A stretch of DNA of 64,000 nt, taken from contig CP021223.1 of assembly GCA_003999685.1 (NCBI GenBank), positions 2,480,001 through 2,544,000 on the forward strand, in the 5' to 3' direction. The stretch is from Taiwanofungus camphoratus (Eukaryota; Basidiomycota; Agaricomycetes; Polyporales; Taiwanofungaceae). Below, piece after piece: positions 22,586 to 34,735 of this stretch (its first letter is position 1; each line of letters opens with the position of its first letter). Position numbers and translations under genes: made by a program. The notes under the pieces are model-generated. The model made no database searches, had not been told where the DNA came from, and saw only the letters and a program-made list of their open reading frames with translations.

Positions 22586-22809
22586 GTGGTGATGGAAGGA
22601 AGACGAATATGTATGTTCTAGTTGTACAACCTAATGTTTTGCATATTCTGCTACGACGTGCTTACCGATAACCATGTGGACGTGAGACCAGAGCGAACCA
22701 GAGTTATTATCTAGCAAGAAAACCGGCGTTGGAAACATGAAGGAACCCATACCAAACTGTCTAAGAAGCAAAAAAAATGCGAATAGAGGTGCTCGATGAA
22801 ATATGGACG

Positions 22810-25800
22810 TTATGCGTCACTGTCGCTCGCCGCGCTGTCGCTCTCGTCCTGGCCCCAAACAGCGAACGCACGTCGCTGATGCCCACCACTCTCATGCCCA
22901 CGATCCCGCGACCGACTCCTCGACGCCATCCTCCTCCGCGCCCCCTCGAACGGCGTCGGCGTCTTGAGGCTCTCCGCATCCGCATCTCGCGTGCGTGGCG
23001 TCCGGCTGCGCGACTGGCCGGACCTCCGCGGATGGCCATGTCCCTCCTCTCTCGCCGCGCGCTCCCCGTATACCGTCTGCGCCGGGTTGTGGTCCCGAAA
23101 GGTCGACGCGATCGACGAGGCGGAGGACGACATCGAGTTGGCGAACTGGACGTGCCTCGGGGAGAGTTTCGGCGGGTGCGGGTGCGGGCCTGCAAAGCGG
23201 TCGGGCGTCTCCAGCCCGGAGTGGGTGCCTGGTCGGGTGCGCGAGCGCGAGCGGCGGGCCGTCTGCTGCAAGAACGGATTGCTCTGGCTCAGTAGCCGCA
23301 CGACATCCTCGGCCTTCGCCTCGGGATACAGGGAAGTCGTATCATCTTCCTTGGCTTTCTCCCTGCCCAATGTCTCTTCCTCCGGGCTGATCTTGGTCGC
23401 TTCGATAGCGGCATCCATCCCAGGGGGGGAATCTGTCGAGGAGAGATCATTAATGTCGTACTTCTCGTCATCCTCATCGTCCTCATCATCGTCCTCCTCG
23501 TCCTCTTCGTCCTCTTCGTCTTCACGTTCCTCCACATCCCGTTTCTCCCTCACGTTGACGTGAGGCGACGCAGGCGTGGGCTGCTCCTTCCGCGGCACCT
23601 CGCCGTTCCCGCTCGCGCCCGGGAACTTGCGGCGCCGCTGCTGCTTGCGAGAAGGGCTCTCCTCGACAACCACGAACGACTTCTGGCGCTCGCGCTCGTT
23701 CCACTTGAGCGTGCGCGAGATCGAGTTGAACCAATCCGTCGACTGCGTGTCCGCGCAGACCGTGGGGAACGGATACTTGGACGCCGTCACCTTGATGTGA
23801 TCGCCCTCTGTGTGCGCGGCAGAGAGCGTTGAGTGCAACGCGACAGAACGGCTCAGCGAGAAGGCTTACGCTTGAGTTCGACGCGCCCGCGCCCGTCAAA
23901 CGACGCCCACGCGGTGCTGCGCGAGTTGAACGGCACGCAGATCCGCAGCTCCATGCTGTCCGGCAGGAGCATGGGGCGGAAAGAGAGAGTATGTGGGCAG
24001 ATCGGAGTAATGAGCATCGCCGGAATCTCGGGGTGGACGAGCGAGCCCCCGGCAGAAAGCTGTATGGATCACGGGGTTTAGTAATGGATAGACCCTGTGC
24101 ACACGCAGATACTTACGGAGTATGCAGTAGAACCAGTGGGAGTGGAGATGCACAGCCCGTCGGCTTGGACAGTCGTTAGATGGTGCTCGTCGCCTGTGGG
24201 ATGGGAACGTGAGCGCGCCGAGGGGCGTCCGATGACAAGCCACGCACCGAACAGTTCCAGCAAGCTGACGTACGGGCTCGGGCCCCTGTCGACAACGAGA
24301 TCATTGATCACCTCGAAGCTCTCCACCGGCCTCGTCGAATAACACATGATCTCCTTGTCCCTCCCGCACCGCGCGCCGCCCTCGTGTATCGGCGCGCAGC
24401 CGCTCTCGAGCGCCTCCCACCCGCCCTGCTCCACGTTCTTCATCAGGATCTCGCCCGTATCACCCTTCTTCACCGCACGCTGGCGCCGCCCGCCGCGCTC
24501 GTCCTCGGGTGCGACCGCGCGATAGACCGTGCATGTGAAGCGCATGCGCAGGTTCACGCGGATCCCCCCGTCGATCGCGCTGTCCACCACCGCGCGGTGG
24601 TCCGCAAAGTCGAAGTTGGTCAGGAACCCCAGCGAGCCGAGCGCGAACGGCAGCACCGGCGGCACGATCCGCTGGAACAGCCACGACGTGAACAGCACCG
24701 TACCGTCGCCCCCGAGCTGCCAGTGCGCGCTGGTCAGACGGAGGCGGGGCGGGGCGAGAGCGACAACGACGACGACGACGACGTACCGTGATCACAAAGT
24801 CGAACAGGTGCGGGCTGCGGCTGCACATCTCCGCGGTCCAGTACCGGAGCTGGCCCTCGCCCACTGTGTGCCCGGTTTCGTCCTTGCTATTGTTCGTCGC
24901 CAGGGAGGAGCTGCTCGAGGACCGCCGCCGCGGGGACGGCACGAACAGCTCCGGATGCTCGCGCTCGATCCCTGCCGCATCGAACCGGCGCGAGTTTCTG
25001 AGCTGCGCGTCGACGTAGCTGCATCCTGGTCAGCACGAACCCGCACAACGCACAGGAGCGACGTACACAACGATGCCGCGCGGCCTGAGCATGAGGTACA
25101 GCGCGAGCTCGCGGGTGAGCTTGATGAGGCGATTGTCGCGCGCCTTGGTGACGATGAGGACGTTGTGGATGAACGAGTGCACGCGTGTGCGACCTGCCCG
25201 GCGAGCGTGAGCACTCCGCGCCCGCGTGCGCCCAGCGTGAGACAGCACACCACTGACCAAGCTGCTTGCTCATCTCGCGCACCCCGACCGCCGTCTCTGC
25301 CAGCTGCCGCGTCAGGCTCCCTGCGTAGTCGCTGTCGTCCTCGCGCTCGGGCTCAGAGACGGACCCGTTGGCGTGCGTGGGCCCCGCGCGGGCGTGGTGG
25401 TTGTGCTCCATGCGTGCGTCATCGATCGCCTTGCACTGTTTCTCGTGCAGGTAGTCCTTGAACGAGGCGCCCTGCAGCTGTGAGTGCACGAAGTAAGGCG
25501 ACGTCGTTGGGCCGGGTGAAACGTAAGAACGGCTGGGCTGCGGCTGGCCAGGGCTGGGCTGCGGCTGGCCAGGGCTGGGCACGGCGTGCTGATGTATTCC
25601 CATCGGAGAATGCGGTGGGCTGGCGTGTGCGCGATCTCCGTTCGGATCTGTGTGGGTCCTTGCGAGCATGGGAGATGGGTGCTGGTCGACGACGATGTTC
25701 GGGGCCGACGAGTACTGGATGCGCAGGTTGGACGGTCTGCTGGAGCGCCTCGACAGAGACGGACGGATGTCCTCTAGAGGCATGTTGGGGGTGGTGGGAG

Positions 25801-25846
25801 GCGTAGAAAAGATGTCGACGTCTGGCGAGAACGGCGACGGCTGCAT
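22810..25846 (-). CDS. NAD kinase (ATP-NAD kinase, Utr1/Yef1 type) with fungal N- and C-terminal extensions
   Basis: Phosphorylates NAD(H) to NADP(H). Exons in order encode a Pro/Ser-rich leader ([20 protein letters not shown]), [56 protein letters not shown], then the catalytic LGGDGTVL (GGDG nucleotide-binding motif), [55 protein letters not shown] (the second NAD-binding motif) and a C-terminal domain ending [17 protein letters not shown] and [13 protein letters not shown]. The last exon then continues about 290 residues past the enzyme fold with an acidic run of Glu/Asp and an Arg/Ser-rich tail ([10 protein letters not shown]). The start at 25846 is the ATG beginning the leader; 56 further in-frame codons upstream look like untranslated leader. 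Introns are short and GT-AG. The long tail is typical of basidiomycete orthologues as far as I know; its role is unknown. Confidence 0.9.
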
Positions 25847-26562
25847 GGCGGGAAACGAGCAGTATAGATAGACGTGAGACTGGACCGCTCGGATGCGCCT
25901 GAGGTTTTGAACAATGAAGTTGCCCAGGAAACGCCAGCCTACAGGCCAAATGTCGGTTTTGTAGTAGCGACGTCGATCGTCAAAGTGATGGAAAGATCCT
26001 TGATGCAGGAGCAACGGTCAGCTTTCGACGGTGCAGCCAACGCCATGTCGCCGCGGTGCATCAAGCCGATAAACAAACAAGTAAGTAAGCTGTTAACTAC
26101 TGAGTGGACGCACGTGCCAGCGAGAACAATCAGATAAGTAATTAGCGTGCAGTTGGGTATTTTTTTTAAATTCCTCGGGTTTATACTCCATACTAGTAAG
26201 TACATGTAGAGTGTTAGATGACAATAATTGTGCTCCATGCACTCATGCCCATGGCCACTATGATGGCTCAAGTCCAGGTGTCAGCTGCTTGGTCTGAAGA
26301 GTTTAGCAGGGTAACCTCTGATTACAGTTTTCATCTGGGATTTCTGCTGAGTGACATTGTTTGCTGTACAGGTTTCAGGCATTGTCACAAGTTACCCTGA
26401 TCAGCAATTTCTGCTAATTGGGTCCATTGTTCCAAAAGTGCTGAGGCTTTCAATTCAGCATTGTATCATTTTGTGAATTCCTGGAACCTGTGCCCTAATG
26501 GGTTTGTCATTTTTGGGTTTAATTGTTGGTCCTCATGGAACCTGTCCCAAGCAGTTATACAG
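25847..26562. other. NAD kinase upstream region passing into CpG-poor repeat sequence
   Basis: The first 250 bp are the likely NAD kinase promoter. From about 26,190 CpG dinucleotides almost vanish and CA/TG become common, marking the left edge of the repeat island. A T-run lies at about 26160-26168. No gene was recognised. Confidence 0.5.
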
Positions 26563-26690
26563 TGATGAGTTCTGCAATCTCCTGGGCTTCAAATTATGAC
26601 TTTTAGAAGCCTTCTAATCTCCTCACAGGCCAGCCTACAACTCCCCTAGGGTCCATAATGTTTAGGATATTTTCCTAAGACTCTCCTTGA
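26563..26690 (+). repeat. Diverged fragment of LTR-like unit L
   Basis: Begins TGATGAG and tracks the first about 125 bp of the L units (start of L, the conserved CTCCTGGGC, the CTTCTAATC stretch), then similarity fades. It is an old, truncated copy in plus orientation. Confidence 0.55.
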
Positions 26691-27846
26691 TACAGTTTCT
26701 TTTCTCTCGTATCTTATTGGTTGAACCTTGGATCAGTTCTGTGACCTTTCGCTTATTGGACGGGCCTCGGGTAGGTCCAGCTTCTTCACACAGCCCATTG
26801 ACTCATGGCTGCTTACTGTACGGTGATAGGTCTGATACGCCTCTGCACTCTAAAAGCACTCATTTTCAGTTTTATATGCGCTTCTAGGCTACTCTACAGA
26901 TCATCAGGACAAAGACCCACTGTCCATGCATCGTAACACCATTCGAGAATCCCAGTCAATGTGTCAAAACATCATTATTCAGACTTCAGATATTGGAAGT
27001 TCTACAGCGCATCTCGGAAGCTTCTATTCCACAGAGCAGTCCCTCATACTTTGTAACGCACTTTTTCAGCTCATCCTAGCATCCCTCTTACGTCCTCAAG
27101 TCCTTCTTATTGGCCAAGGAAAACTGAGCAAAAGTCCTTCAGTTTTTGGTTTTTGGTTCTTAATCTCCAGTTCTTCAGTTTTCGGTCTTTGATTCTCAGT
27201 TCTGATTCTCGGTCCCTCGGTCCAGAGTCCTGGCCTCTTATTCATGACACCCATATGATTCTTTGGTATTGTCTAGGCCCCCTATGCATCAGCTTGACAG
27301 TTCAGCACTCCTAGGTCACTGTTCCTCTCAAGGTCTGATTAGATAGCCCATCTTCCATATGATGATCTCTAGATAAGCATCCCTCACCCTGTGCCATTCC
27401 TCAGTAACCTTTCTATCACATTCAGAGTTCCTGTTTCATGTCCTACTTCAGTTTAGTTCCCCATATGGTACACTGATCAGATCCTAGATTTTATAATTTT
27501 CAGTTTGTTTTCGGTTTCTTCGGTTTTATTTTGTGTAAGATACTTTGACACCATGGACCCCTTATGTAGTCTCCTGTACCTACCAGACAGCAGAGAAGAT
27601 ACGTGCTCCCATCTTGTCTCAAAGAATCTACAGATTTGTCCCCCAGAGTTCAGATTTGGGCTTCCCCTGCTCTAAGACTTCTCAACAGTCTGACAAGGTT
27701 CCCCTCTATCGTATCTACGCATATCGTCAGCCAGCAGTCATATTATGTCGTATATCGCAGCAGTTCTATGTCCCCTATGTCCTACATTCCTGAAGTTGGA
27801 GTAACTTCGGTCTGAGTAACCAGCCCCCCTTCTCCTCCTCATCCAA
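26691..27846. other. CpG-poor repeat-derived sequence, unassigned
   Basis: About 1.15 kb with no credible gene. It includes TTCGGTTT/CAGTTCT-like simple-sequence stretches near 27,140-27,220 and 27,490-27,530. It is probably remains of older mobile elements, but I cannot name a family. Confidence 0.4.
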
Positions 27847-29577
27847 TGATGAGTCCTGTAGCCTCTTGGGCTCTGAATCGCAATTTTAGAAGCTTTCTAA
27901 TCCCCTAACAGACCATCCTATGACTCTTCTACAGCCTACAACAGGTGGGATAGGTTCCTATAATGTTCCTAACACCTCCTTTGCTTTCTAAACCCTTCTA
28001 ACACCCTACGAAGTCCTGCAAAGTTGCATGAGGTGCTACGAGGTTTTGAATGCTAGCCACAAAGTCTCTAACTCCTGCTAAGTCCACTATCAGACACTGC
28101 TGGCCCTCCTATATTGTTCTATTGGATCTAGGCCCCAGCTACTACGTCACTCATCTTGGGTTTAGCTAAGAAGTTTTAGCTAAGTCTCTTCTAGCTCTTG
28201 TGATTGCAGCCACCCCTAATAGGCTCCAAAATGGTCCGAAGTTTCGAAGGCTGGACTTAGGAAGCCTTGCGCACCCCCTGGGTCTCGATACTATGCCATA
28301 AGGTCCTTCTATGGTGCATCCATATGATCCCCTACCCATTTAAAACACCTCCTACCCCGATTAGACCAAGCCCTGCTGCTAGAAACTTTGTATGCTCTTA
28401 GCCCACTAAGACAGTTGATCGCGGCACATGGCTGCTCTTGGATAGTCATCCTGCCCTCATAAATGGACTTGGTCATCTTTCTACCGTATGTAGTTCCCCT
28501 GTTTCAGTTCCTATTTAGTTCCTACCCTCCTCGTGTTCACTTCAGAGCCCATGCACTTTAGTACACATTTCGGACTTGTAAGGATCACTTCGTGCAAGAA
28601 TAGTTCACCTCACGCTCCCCTTTATAGTCAGAGGTAGTTTACTATGTATGAGAGAGACCCCTCAGTGCACACTTCTCCCTTTGGAATACAAGTTCCCCCG
28701 TAGCTTTGATTTCAGAAAAGTGCTGCGAGTACCATCTTAGGAATGGTCCTAAGCCCCTAAGTCTCCACCCTAGCTCTGTTTCAGTATCTTTGAACTACGT
28801 CTACACTCGCGATATATCTATGAACTACGTCTACGCTCCTCGAACTACGCACTATGATCCACGAAGTCGCCGTGACTTTGTACTCTTCAGTACATCCTAT
28901 AGCACCTATCCAGTGGGCCTCCACCTTAGTTATACCCTTAGGCTCACGTTGCGTCATCCCTACATCCTACGAATAACCCTACGACTCCCCCATAGCCTTC
29001 ATTACAGACTATAGTACATCTCTCTACGCCCTTGAACTCTCCGACCTACACCTCGAAGTCATCAGACACTTCAGAGCTTCCAGCAACCTCGTTCCCCCAT
29101 TCCTATTTCAAGTATTAGCTCTCCGAACCATCCGACCTCTCCTACAAGTCTCCTACGCTAGCCAAACCTCGCCCACCTCGCTCTAACAAACCTCTAAGCC
29201 TTACGCCCTTTAGCTAACTCTAGCTAAAAGGACTTCGCAGCATCTACGAAGTCAGCTCGTGCGACTTAGCTAAACTTCGAAGGACTTCGCAGAATCTCGA
29301 AGAACTTCGCGTACTTCGGAGGGCCTCGCAAGGCCTTAGGGATAGTATAGCACTTAGGGATAGTATAGCACTTAGGGATAGTATAGCACTTAGGAACAAG
29401 ATCCTGTTGTGCAGGACCCTTGACCCCTTACTCCCCTACTTACAAAAACAAGACATACAGGTTTCTCGGTATCATACAGGTTGTAGCTCCTACCCGCACA
29501 TCCTCACCGTTATCACACTACCCCACAGCCACGTTGCGGAGCACTCCCTAGGTACCAGGGTCCCCTAGGTCGTATCA
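27847..29577 (+). repeat. LTR-like unit L, copy 1 (composite)
   Basis: About 1.73 kb bounded by TGATGAG and GTATCA, the TG..CA ends of an LTR. Inside the right part is a tandem 18-bp repeat (three copies here, two in copy 4). From about 28,965 to the right it is practically identical to the mirrored copy 4; left of that point the two differ by roughly a tenth of bases. This sharp change marks the outer end of the palindrome arm inside this unit. No internal region of an L-type retroelement was recognised, so the L copies look like solo LTRs. Confidence 0.7.
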
Positions 29578-30368
29578 ACATCTATGAAAGTCTTTGATGA
29601 CCTACAATGTGTGTTGCAACTGCTCAACGTAGCTTCTATGTGCTACTATGTGTACTGTACTAAGAGGAGGCTTAAACGGGAGGACTTAGCTGATACGCAG
29701 CCCTTCAGTGACTGTAGAGGGCGGACTTGGGTTAGAGATGAGACATTAATGCAACCCTTCGATGTGACTTGAAGGCGGATGTAAGACTGAGCGCAACTTT
29801 TTGACAGATGTCAAAGACAGATGAGATGCAACTCTTCAAGATACGGTAGAAGACAGATTGTAGACGCAACTCTTTGAATGTAATTGAAGACGAAAAGACA
29901 CTGTAGAACGCGGTAGAAAACTGTATCAAAAGTGCTCTTCTTGAGCTCTGCAGAATGAGGAAAAACTTCTCTGTTGGTCCAGGACGTCGTACATCACATT
30001 TATACTACTTTACTATAATGTAGGGCGCATCGGGAGTGGTGTAGTACGAGTGGCATCCTAACTACTTGTGTAACTGTGAACTACGGAGTGGCCTGTAGAT
30101 GAAGTGGCTACCGTACTTGACGTCACTAGAAAGGCTGAAACAAAGGAATGCACACGAGATATACCAAGACAAAACCTGCGGCCATAGTGTTATCGAGTGC
30201 AACAAGCGGTGCATTGTAGCAGATTGAGCGATATCGGAGTGGCGAGACCGATCACGTGCGAGGACTTGAATGGTGACTGCATGTGGCGCATTGTGTGTAG
30301 AGAGAGCTGCGTGCCAGAATGTCGGACCGGAATTGGTGGAGTGGCTGTGGCGTGATTCAAAGCTATCA
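29578..30368 (-). repeat. LTR-like unit M, truncated mirrored copy
   Basis: The reverse complement of 51,411-52,201. It carries a TATAAAT-type promoter box and several short direct repeats with GAAGxGTTGC spacing. It is joined directly to L copy 1. The part of M that should follow on the far side of L is absent here but present at 53,916-54,046 on the other side, which shows that the left arm is a rearranged copy. Confidence 0.65.
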
Positions 30369-30425
30369 GAAAGTCCTGCAGTGGCCTTTCAGATGGTATT
30401 GGATGCGTCAAGTGGCGTCGAAGCC

Positions 30426-30682
30426 ATGACTAAGGTCCTAGGGTCGAGTGAGAGCGCTCTGTGGGGTCTAAAAGGGCCTGGCACCTATCATCGTTGCAAC
30501 GGGGCTTGTTTCAATGGTCGGCTGATGTTGGACGGCCCGTTCACAACAGACCAAACTCAGCATTTATTGGCCCGTTGCAACGGGGTTTTCTTACTGGATT
30601 GTGTGTCAAAGACATGACTAAGGTCCTAGGGTCAAGTGAGGGCGCTCCATGGGGCCTAGAAGGGTCTGGCACCTATCACCGA
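30426..30682. repeat. Duplicated 65-bp segment around a GTTGCAAC repeat unit
   Basis: A segment starting ATGACTAAGGTCCTAGGG and ending GGCACCTATCA occurs at about 30,426 and again 188 bp later at 30,614. Between the copies lies a unit with two CCGTTGCAACGGG palindromes, related to the array at the right edge of the window. The mirrored copy is at about 51,097-51,353. Confidence 0.6.
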
Positions 30683-33600
30683 CCCTGCCAGAACTATTGT
30701 GAACTTAATGATGGGACCATCAAAGACAGGTACCTCCTACCTCTCATATCAGAACTACTGGAAAGACTAAACAAGGCAACTATTTTCACAAAAATGGACC
30801 TCTGGCAAGGATACAACAACATTTGCATCAAAGAAGGTGACAAATGGAAAGCTGCCTTTACAGTTCCTGCAGTAGGAGAAGAACCTCCCTCACTCTACAA
30901 ACCCCTGATGATATTCTTCGACATATGTAACTCCCCTGCTACCTTCCAAAGGATGATAAATACGGTCTTCACAGATATATTAAGAGAAGGATGGCTCGCT
31001 ATTTTTATAGACAACATCCTAATCTATTCAACGGACCCTGACAAACATAAACAAAGAATGTGATGAGTAATTGAACACCTTTGGGAACACAACCTCTACC
31101 TTAAACTGGAAAAATGCAAGTTTGATATACAGGAGGTCGAATTCCTTGAAATGATCATCCAACCTGGACAACTTGCCATGGACCCTGTCAAGATAGCTGG
31201 TATCAAGAATTGGCCTATTTTCAAGAACCTTAGAGAAGTCAGATTGTTCATCAGTTTAGGGAACTTCTACCACAGATTCATCCACAGGTTTTCACATCTG
31301 GCACAGCCCCTTGTATCGTTAATACATAAAGATGTCAAATGGCATTGGGATCAAGAACAACAGAATGAATTTGAAGCCTTGAAGAAGGCTTTCCTGGAAC
31401 AGCCAGTCCTGCAAATGCCCAATCCTGAGAAACTCTTTGCCCTGGAAACTGACACATCAAAGTTCACTACTGGAGCAGTACTTCAACAAAAGGACAAAAA
31501 CAGCGACCGGCACCCCTGTGGCTACATCTCTCAAGGCATGACAGGTGCAGAACGAAACTACAATGTATACAACTGAGAACTCATGAGGGTTATGCGAGGG
31601 CTCAATAAATGGAGCCACCTTCTCATCAGAAGCCTGCACTCAGTAATGATTTATAGCGACCACAAGAATCTAACCTACTGGAAGACAGCTCAAAATCTCA
31701 ACCAGCATCAAGCATGATGGGCTCTACAACTCTCAGAGTTCGACTATCACTTGGTTCATGTTCTTGGGTCACAAATGGTCCAAAGTGATGCCCTTTCCCA
31801 ATGACCTGACCACAATGATGGGTCATCAGACAACCAAGATGTCACCATTTTACTGGACAATGTTTAGATATCTGCCATCAACATAAGCCTCTGCACTTCT
31901 ATCGCTGAATTGTGTGTGGATGACTCACTCTACGTTAAGAGCATGAGGAATGCAAAAGAGGGCCTCAATGATCATTGGTCAATCCTGGACAAGGACCTCT
32001 TCTACAACAATAAGGTCTACATTCCCATGGACAAAGAGCTGCAATGAAAGGTTGTATCCAATTGTCACAACCTCCCCTCAGCCAAACACTCCAGAATTCA
32101 GAAGACACTTGGACTCCTTCGTCGTGACTACTGGTGGCCTGGAATGGCAGACTTTGTCACCCGCTACATCAAAGGCTGTAAAACCTGTCAGCAAATGAAG
32201 GTAAACACTCACCCTACATGACTGGCCCTCCTTCCGATCAAATCAACAAAACATGCCACTCCATTCAGCATGTTTTGCTGCGACTTCATCACCAACCTTT
32301 CAGTCTCAAATGGCTTTGACAGTATTCTGGTCATTGTGGACCACAACCTTACAAAGGGGGTAGTTTTCATCTCATGCAACAAAACAATTGATGCATCTGG
32401 AACAGCTGAAGCTTTGTATCAAGAAGTCTACAAATGGTTTGGCCTACCAGACAAGGTGATCAGTGATCAAGGACCCCAATTTGCATCAAAAATCTTTCAG
32501 GAACTATGTCAAATAACTGGGGTAAAATCTGCAATAAGTACAGTGTTCCACCCTTAAACAGATGGAGAAACAGAGTGTGTCAATCAGGAACTGGAGATCT
32601 ACTTGAGATGCTTCATGAGCAACAACCCAGATAAGTGGTCTTTCTTGCTAAGTACAGCACAATTCGCTCACAATTCCCGGAAACACTCTGCCATCAAATC
32701 CTCACCCTTCAGAGTGATGATGGGATTTGACCCTCGAGGAATTCCCACTATATACTCAGAGATGGACACACCTAGTGCAGCCTATCAGCTAAGAAACCTA
32801 CAAAAGATCTAGGAAGAGGCTCATTTGACAATAGAACTTACGCAAACCATGCTCGCAAAACATGTCAAACCCTATAGAACGGGGTTCTATAAAGGTCAGC
32901 AGGTCTGGTTAGACTCATAAAATCTAAAGCTGCCATACCCATCCAGGAAGCTGGCCCCTAGACAAGAAGGCCCTTTTCGAGTCACAGAAGTACTGGGCCC
33001 AGTTTCCTACAGGCTAAAACTCTCCGAGTCATGGTGAATACACTCTGTCTTCCACACTACTCTTTTCTCACCCTACTTATAAATGGAGATCCATGTGCCT
33101 AACTACACGAGGCCACCCCCAGAGCTTATTGAAGGAGAAGATAACTACAAAGTAGAAGCCATCATTGGACATCGGGAGAACTTACAGAGAAACTGCCATG
33201 AGTATAGGATCAGGTGGAAAGGCTACTCATCAGCCGATGACTCATAAGAACTGGAAACCAATTTGACCAGAACTGTGGATGAGACCCTGGTAGCATATAA
33301 ACAGAGAAAGAACCTGAGTTAAGTCAGTTTGCAACCTCATCCTCTTGAGCTACTACTCACAATGCCCCACCAGTCCAACCAAGCCACCCACACCCAAGCT
33401 CGAGCAAATACTCAAGCCTTCAGAGATAGTCGAAGGGCAACCCATACCTCCACCTCAAGATCCTCCTCTACTTCACCACCTTCTCCACCCACTCCAAATA
33501 CATGATGTTGATGAGCACAGACAATGGCTGAACCAAGAAAAGGGCAACACTAGCAGGATTTGAACCTGCATCCTCTCAACTGGTCTTTCGATGCTTTAGA

Positions 33601-34735
33601 CCATTAAGCTATAGTGCTGGTCAAACCTAACACTTGTTAGGTGGATGTGGGTACAAACTACTGAAGGCTTCGAACTCCCCCTGGGTACAAACCACTTAAG
33701 GCTTTGAACTCCCCAGTCTTATCAATGTATCATCTCAGTGGCCCACTTCTACAACCCCCCATCTGAGAAAGGAGCCCTTCCAAACCTCAATGACATCCTC
33801 TACTGCCCCTAAAATATCTATGACTGCAACCCCATACTAATGGACCTGCTCCAAACACGTGCCTTGAACATCACCCACCTCATCCTCACCCAACCTCGCA
33901 CCTACAACAACCTCAAAAAATACGAGACCTTCAGCAACTACCTCGACACTCGTCTGGAATATTTGGAAACCATCAACAACGCAACCCACCAACTAGCCCT
34001 GTGAAAGGACCAGATCCAACTCCTGGACTTCAAAGTGGTCTGAACCCTCTGAAGCCTAGATGGCATGAATGTTGCCCATTACATGCACCATATGATTCCT
34101 CTTCATCGCTGCCCTGAACATCTGTGATTTGTCCACCGTGACCAACCAGAGGTTGTTCTCACCTCTCCCACCCCTCTGCCCATATCCGAAAATCCACTCC
34201 AAACCTTTATTGACTCTCCAGCCAGACAACAGTCAACTAAAGCCCTGACCAGCTGAGTGGACTCACTCCCTGCCCACATGCATCCAGGACCAGAATGGCA
34301 CCTGCATGGCCAGTGTCATACCTGTGGGAGCATGTAACACTGGATGCATGACTGCCCCCAGTACAGATGCACTTGATGCCACTGCCTGGCACCAGGTCAT
34401 CTATCACGAGAATGCACCAGGATCTGTCACGCATCTGCACCCCCTTCTGCTGCCTCATCCGAGGAAGACCTCTTACAGAACATCGTCAACAGCCTGGTTG
34501 ACCCAATTCCAGCCCCAATCCCTGTCACTGCCCCCACCAATCTACCTCAGACCCTCCCATCCTAATGCCCCAGAGTCCAAGAACGATTGGAACCCCGCAC
34601 TGACACCATCGATGACACCTATATCGACACTCCATATCCCTCTCATGCTCCAGAGCCTGGAGCAACCACTGGACCATTCTACCGGGGACCGATAGAGTGC
34701 TTCATCCTTCCACCTGTCATACCACCTCCCCCTGC
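30683..34735 (+). mobile_element. Ty3/gypsy chromovirus fossil, truncated, broken (left arm copy)
   Basis: Remains of an element of the same family as the young copy at 39,359-47,456. Parts recognisable in order: reverse transcriptase (truncated at its start), RNase H, integrase, a chromodomain region, and a region matching the third ORF of the young copy. It lacks its own LTRs, gag and protease, being cut on the left by other repeats and on the right by L copy 2. It is broken at well over ten places and is CpG-poor compared with the young copy, so it is old. Its mirrored twin lies in the right arm. Confidence 0.88.

Noticed and set aside
22777-23838. Plus-strand frames opposite the NAD kinase C-terminal exon
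   Set aside because: The minus-strand reading carries the NAD kinase C-terminal domain and its tail; the plus-strand frames are GC-rich shadows with serine and arginine runs.
29341-29396. 18-bp tandem repeat in L copy 1 as a regulatory array
   Set aside because: Only two to three copies, and it varies between the mirrored units; it is most simply slippage within an LTR.
33541-33625. Possible tRNA-like sequence in the gypsy fossil (ATTTGAACCTGCATCC... TTAAGCTATAGTG) and its mirror at about 48,155-48,235
   Set aside because: It resembles the T-arm and D-arm of a tRNA with anticodon-stem-like pairing, but I could not close a convincing acceptor stem; it may be a decayed tRNA insertion and is left unannotated.
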